Of a DNA stretch of 64,000 nucleotides, positions 45,985 through 64,000 are shown piece by piece. The stretch is from Tigriopus japonicus (lineage: Eukaryota; Arthropoda; Copepoda; Harpacticoida; Harpacticidae), in the NCBI GenBank assembly GCA_010645155.1, contig JAAGOF010000054.1, positions 8,088-72,087 of the forward strand, read 5' to 3'. Under the pieces are notes generated by a model. It had not been told where the DNA came from and ran no database searches. It worked only from the letters and a program-made list of their open reading frames with translations. The translations under genes and the position numbers were made by a program. Every line of letters begins with the position of its first letter. Position 1 is the first letter of the stretch.

Positions 45985-46465
45985 CAGTCAATTAGAGCAG
46001 GTCCAAAGATGTTTCACTAGGAACATCACAGGAATGAGAGAGCTCTCGTATTGGGAGAGACTCCAAAAGTTAGGGCTGTACAGTACTCAGAGAAGGTAAG
46101 AAAGGTATCTGATACTGTATGTTTTTAAGAGCATTCATGGGCTCTGTCCTAACCAAGGCTTTGAGATCAGTTGTAACGATCGTAGAGGTTTTGCGTGCGT
46201 TCTGAGAGCACCTCCAAATCCTAAGGAATCAAGGCTAATTCGTTCAATGAAGTCCTCCTCTCTTCTTTATCGGGTTCCTTCATTGTTCAATCTTTTGCCC
46301 ATTAGTCTTCGTCGGGAATATGTAAGAGCTAATCCTCTAACAGCTTTTAAAGCAGGGTTTGATAAATTTTAAAAACCTATTCCTGGCCAACCCACTATTC
46401 AAGGGTTGTACAGATCTGCCAACAGTAACTCATAGGTAGATCAAATTTCATATAAATGCAAAATA
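45985..46465 (+). mobile_element. LINE C-terminal fragment (family A)
   Basis: Plus strand: EQVQRCFTRNITGMRELSYW, ERLQKLGLYSTQRR, stop, ERYLILYVFKSIHGLCPN, NPKESRLIRSMKSSSLLYRV, LPISLRREYVRANPLTAFKA, then a second stop after DKF, then LYRSANSNS and DQISY. It shares the QRR*ERY nonsense codon with the 31.3 kb copy. It is 5'-truncated at nearly the same place (within the EQVQRCF coding region). Confidence 0.88.
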
Positions 46466-46607
46466 CCTAACACCACCCAAATTTTCACCAGCCACCTACT
46501 CTTGCCGAACCAGCCTTGTCCTTGGTGGATTCACCACAGGTATGATTTTTGAAAAGATCACTTTTCATATATAAAGAATGAAGTAACACAAAGCTTGGAA
46601 ATAACGT

Positions 46608-46613
46608 TTTATT
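46608..46613 (-). terminator. probable SoxD poly(A) signal
   Basis: AATAAA on the minus strand, about 495 nt after the SoxD stop codon. It is the nearest canonical hexamer I see downstream of that stop; the 3' UTR between holds no repeat. Confidence 0.5.
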
Positions 46614-47107
46614 CAACACGCTATGTAGGGTGATATCAAGGATTGCAGTGGTAATAATAATGATAAAAGATGACGATGGTGACCGATGTTTGTGACATTG
46701 AAGAGAATGGAACAGTAGTGAAAGAAAGAGAGACTATTTTTTGGCATTGAAAATCCGAGAAAAACATGAAGAAGATCGACAAAGAATTTGAATGAAGCAC
46801 TGGATCATTAATGACATTTTTTGGTACTATCATTTGAGCGCGAACAAGAATCGGAAATTGAATGTGAATACAAAACAGCGTTTCATACCATTCTCTGAGT
46901 GGTTGGTTGACCACTTGAACAACATGAGCTATATAATTTCAGTGTCACCAAGAACATCAACAACAACTTTTAAAGCAATATCAGCGACTAAGAGATTCTC
47001 TTTGGTGTCAGGAACACGTGGTTGGAGGGCGGGCCCTCTAACGTATCAATAATAAAAACTAGTTTGTAGAGCTCTTGTTTGTGTCAATCGTGCCTATACT
47101 CAAGATC

Positions 47108-59979
<12,872 letters not shown>

Positions 59980-60154
59980 CCTTGGGGTTCGTCCGTCCCA
60001 AAAAAAGTGATCTATAGGGGAAGAGAATGGAGCGAAGAAAAATAAAGCTGCGCCCATGATGTGTCATGTTTCACTTGCAAACAAAATACGAGGTCTGGAT
60101 AATTGCACCGTTAACTGCTTTTATATGCTTTGAAGGTTTTACACCCCCGTCAGC

Positions 60155-60180
60155 ATCATTATCATCATCATCATCATCAT
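60155..60180. repeat. ATC microsatellite
   Basis: About seven imperfect CAT/ATC units. Confidence 0.8.
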
Positions 60181-60838
60181 GCTCTTCTCATCCTTCCACC
60201 CTTTCGGACTCTATTTTTGAAGGTGTCTCTCATCAGTCACTGTTCCCCGTTTCAGGGTTCCGAACGACACTTTTTGGCCATAACTATTGATCTCGACATG
60301 AGATTCGAACCCGCGGTCCTTCCGAACTTATTATCTTTTGTTTCGCCCAATCTAAACAGTGCCAGGCATCTTGACTTTGTTTGGCTCCAAACCTTGCGTT
60401 TTCAGTCAGTCAGACCATTGTCGTGGAGAGAAGAAACTAGTGGCGAGTTCCCTAACGTCAGTTTATGGCTTGGTTTTTCCATTATGTTCCGCTTTGGATA
60501 AACAATGAGGGGGAAGACGGAACAGATCTTGACTATTGATAGCAGATCCGTAACAGCAGCTCAAGTCTAAACTGTCAATTCCAGTGGAGATGAGCGTTTT
60601 CCAATGTCCAACAATTCATTCAGACAAGTTTCTGAACGAGCCAGTTCCATTAATATATTGAATGGCTGTCGGATTGAAACAAGAAGGTGCATTGTATCCT
60701 ATCTATCCATGTGTAAATGACACACAATTCTCCGTGGGGTACAATTTGCCAGAGTAAAGGGGCCTGAGCATCCTTGTATACACAATCGGGATCTTCTTAC
60801 AATTGGCTTTGCCTCCCGATGAGTATTGTGTATATGAG

Positions 60839-60858
60839 ATCGTCGTCGTCGTCGTCGT
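60839..60858. repeat. CGT microsatellite
   Basis: Six consecutive CGT units after GAT. Confidence 0.8.
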
Positions 60859-62268
60859 TTGCGTCTTCCTTCCTACCTACAGTAGATAGGTATTGGCCAT
60901 GGCACTCCTGTGATGATTGGAGTTCAAACCCAGGCACACACACACACAGTGGATTGTCGGGAAAGTTTCACAGTTTCCCGACGAGGGGGTTGACGATTGT
61001 TTATAAGTCCAATTGTATACAACTTCCTCCAATTCCAGCCGGAAAGGCGAGAGAGACTCGGGATGATTTGGAGCCGAAGAAAATCATTCTGGCAACAATT
61101 CACCTTGTTTCAACTGAGAACAACGAACGAGCTCAAGCATCCAAAAGTGATCCAGTCATAAAACGAGATCCAAGAACACGTGGGAGCAGCAAAAAAAAGA
61201 CAGACAGAACAATCGTTCTGAAGGTCGTTTGCCGAAGGACGCCCAAGACCGGTTATGACGATCAATCTGCAGCCATGAGTATTGTTCCAAGTGTCTCTAA
61301 ATGGGTCTGCTTCATTAAGACAGAAAGACACAGAGAGAGAAGAGAATGAATTTGCGACTCTGTGACGACAATGAGTGCGTGAGTGGGCTTGTTGGGGATG
61401 AGAGTGAGACACAAGAAGCGACGATGGGTTCAAGGACAGGTTCTACTACTACTACTACTATACAAGATCATTTTAAACTGTCACAATGCTCTCAAATCTT
61501 CATTTCATTTCTCGGAAGGATGGCCAAGAGCAGGAGAAACAGGCAGTGTTATGAGTGACGCCCATTTTTTGCCAAGACACTTGTCAAGTTACCGTCGCAT
61601 CGAAAGCACGACTTTTCTTACACTTGAAACCGTCAATTTGAAAGTCTAATTAGCCCAAAATTTCTTTTGAGCATCCAGGTCGGTGTTGTAAAAACTGGAT
61701 CCTAAGGTGATCTGAAATGACGACTCTTGTGGCTTTTTCTATTCCAAGGTCTATTAATACAAAATTGATCGCATCAGAACCGATCGCGTTTCAAGGCTAA
61801 AAACTGCATATCATTCTTTCCCTCGTTGACGGTATATAAATGATAACTACCAAGTTCAATGCTACTCGTGACCTCAGATGAGGCCAAATTGAGCTTTTGT
61901 TGTGTGATTTTTTTTCTTCTGATTTCTCGCCATGCATGTGTTATATACTACAATGTTGAGCGATTAAGAGCGCTTGTTCGTTCGTTCGTTCCTGGGCTGC
62001 GTAGTTTATAGTCTGTGTATGTAATTCACGCTGATAACAGCAACGCTTGAACACTAAATCGGGTAAGCCTTACAAACAATGCACACTCCCACAGAAGAAC
62101 GAAAAAAAATAATTGCTCCGATGGGCTTGAAATTGCGTTTCATCTCGGGGTTGATGAGCACTGGGTTTGTGCCCAATTGTATGTAGCGATTGGATGGCTG
62201 GGGCTGATATGAGTGGAAGTGGAAATGATAATAATGCCACATGAAGCAACATCTGGGTCGAGCGTGCT

Positions 62269-62731
62269 ACTAGTCAAGAAGCACGGAAATCATGGAGTGG
62301 GAGGCTGGCAATGAGAATTATGATTTCTAGCAGAAACGAACCATTTGCGTTCTTCTGCAAATGAGACCTGGCTTGCATTGAGCAGAACGCGTATTTCAAA
62401 TTTCAGCTCAATCGAATGCCGGAGTGAAAAGTTATGCCTTCTCAAACTTAAGTACTGAAGAGAGCATAGAATGAATGAACTCGCCCTTTTGTGGTAAAAC
62501 GATTACCACAAAAGGGCTAGTTCATTGATTCTCGGTAGGATTTGCACTGAACTTTGAGTGAGCATAACTTTTGCCTCCGACGTTCGATTGAGATGAAAAT
62601 TGAAATAGGTATTCTTGTCAACATATGCAAGATCTCATTTGCAGAAGAACGTAATTGAATTGTTCTTACTGGAAATCATTATTCTCATTGCTAGCCTCCC
62701 ACTCCATGATTCCAGTGCTTCTTGTACTAGT
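62269..62731. repeat. 463-bp foldback palindrome
   Basis: Arms 62269-62497 and 62503-62731 are inverted copies around a 5-nt loop (AACGA, 62498-62502). The centre pairs almost perfectly (AATGAACT then CCCTTTTGTGGTAA, mirrored at 62503-62526). So do the outer ends (ACTAGT, CAAGAAGCAC, ATCATGGAGTGGGAGGCT, CAATGAGAAT, mirrored at 62670-62731) and an inner block GTTCTTCTGCAAATGAGA. Overall arm identity is roughly 75-80 percent by eye, and both arms have nearly equal length. No coding frame. It could be a foldback MITE or a long-hairpin RNA source. Confidence 0.85.
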
Positions 62732-64000
62732 GTATGTACTGTACATAGGAGAACTGCCATAATTCGAGGATCACTTTAATCATGGAACAAATTGTTAGAA
62801 GCCACTCTCGAGGCTTGTTGATGAGATGAACTCTTCCCGTTCTCTTTGGGGGTTTGTCTTGTCAATTATTCGCTTTGACTTCTTTTGCTCCCCCCCTTTC
62901 CCCAATTTTTTGGTTGAAGCTCTCAAGAAATTGGCTAAGAGACCCAAACTCTCGTGAGTTTTTGACTTCTTCGGCAGCCTTTCTGTCTTTCTATCTTTCT
63001 TTCTTTCCCCTTTGACTCTCTCATGTTCTCCAAAGTCCCGGTGTTATTTAGACAAGTACGACAGGATGCTCTGCCTCTTTCAGGTTAATTGACGTAAAAA
63101 GGCTGCATTTTTCCTCAAATTATCTTCTCGTCTTTGCCTCAAAATGAAAACCCGAGGGTAAAGAGAGACTCAAGACTGGATATCCAGTTCAAAAGAAGCG
63201 CCACTTACATCATCGTTGTGCACTATTATTGTTTCTATGATCTTCACCATCCTTTGAAATGACTGAGATGTCGGCTTGTTCAAGTCTTAAAAAGTGTTCT
63301 TGTACCAAATTTGGTCGTGGCATTAAACGGTATCATACAATTGTTGTACAATACCTACTCAACGAAGGGTTCTATGGCTGTTTCTGTAGGTTCAATCAAG
63401 ATGACATCATGAGATAAGAGTCAATAATCCCTGTCGCTCCAGCTTTCTGGTTGGCTATGTAGCCAGATTGGGCGAACTCGACAAGTGGTCTGATTCCCTT
63501 TGTTGAGGATGCGAATGATAATGGCAATGCCAAAACCACTTGAAATTCCCTTTGAAATCCCTGCTCCTCTTCCTGCATACACACATACATACTCTCTCAA
63601 CCAGTTCTCCCATTTTGTAGTGTATCTCTCGCTTCGTTTCGACCAACCAAACATTGGAATAAGGATAGACGGATCTAAGACACGGAAATCAGTCCGACGA
63701 CCATAAAAAAACAGCTGACTCTTTACACGGAGAATATGTCATTAGACGGGATTTTGTCCAAAACTGGAGGAAGCCGTGGATTTTGAGGATTGTTTGACAA
63801 AAATGGGAATTCCTTCTTTTGTTGTCCCCTTCTTCCTCTCTCTCTTGACATTCAAGAACAAAACGGTCGCCACAGTTCAATAGAGATTTCAGAAATTTCG
63901 GTCGAAACCGAAAATGCTCGGCCTCTCATAACGGACGACTCGAGTCATCTGGCCTGAGTGGACCAGAATTCGGCCACGAAGCCACAAAATGTGAACACTT
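62732..64000. other. terminal stretch without recognised genes
   Basis: No gene recognised. It contains CT-rich and TTTC-rich runs (62975-63012). Near 63898-63915, TTTCGGTCGAAACCGAAA forms a small palindrome-like motif also seen in fragments near 12.4 and 17.6 kb. Confidence 0.4.

Larger units (their letters stand above)
60012..62268. other. region upstream of SoxD coding start
   Basis: Probably contains SoxD 5' UTR exons or promoter, none of which I can fix. It has several short microsatellites: ATC repeats at about 60155-60180, CGT repeats at 60839-60858, CA repeats near 60937-60948 and CTA repeats at about 61443-61460. The 191-codon plus-strand frame 60774-61349 is low in complexity and probably chance. 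Confidence 0.4.

Noticed and set aside
60295..60330. TTCGAACCC motif resembling a tRNA T arm
   Set aside because: Stem bases do not pair and no cloverleaf can be built around it.
60774..61349. 191-codon plus-strand frame
   Set aside because: Low complexity (Ser run from a CGT repeat), no domain, no splice or promoter support; a frame this long is about what chance allows in 64 kb over six frames.

Overview
The window looks like nuclear DNA of an arthropod, most probably a crustacean. The evidence is spliced genes with short GT-AG introns (52 to 112 nt in several places), a chitin-binding (Rebers-Riddiford) cuticle protein, a UDP-glycosyltransferase with an arthropod TATA plus Inr core promoter, a SoxD transcription factor, and many retrotransposon and DNA-transposon remains. 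A copepod would fit, but that is inference. One 90-base run of N (31876-31965) marks an assembly gap.

Layout. Positions 1-12.8 kb are AT-rich and gene-poor, with inverted repeats, MITE-like elements, one small unidentified two-exon gene end (3772-4066) and one candidate membrane-protein exon (10246-10640). A cuticle protein gene lies on the minus strand (12951-13645). A decayed, unidentified coding relic follows (about 14.4-15.24 kb), then a 417-bp TA-flanked MITE (15930-16346). Positions 19.3-21.4 kb hold a hAT-like element and two LINE ends. An almost pristine 6.72-kb BEL/Pao LTR retrotransposon occupies 24156-30875, with 328-bp LTRs differing at one base, a perfect GGTAT target duplication and one uninterrupted 1986-residue Gag-Pol frame. 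Positions 31.3-36.3 kb are a nest of LINE pieces (endonuclease, reverse transcriptase, C-terminal ends) and a broken mariner transposase around the gap.

A complete four-exon UDP-glycosyltransferase gene (39020-41011, plus strand, 530 residues) has a recognisable promoter. After another repeat-rich stretch (41-46.5 kb), the last third is a SoxD gene (minus strand, 59979 down to 47108, six coding exons, 845 residues in my model). Its HMG box is split by a 4.7-kb intron. Upstream of SoxD, at 62269-62731, lies a symmetric 463-bp foldback palindrome that no gene explains.

The three well-supported host genes (cuticle, UGT, SoxD) are functionally unrelated neighbours; I see no operon-like or cluster logic. 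I did not find a clear new biological system. The most unusual items are the long palindrome, the young BEL/Pao element with a changed protease motif and a hairpin before its 3' LTR, LINE copies sharing the same nonsense codon, and the unidentified two-exon gene end near 4 kb.
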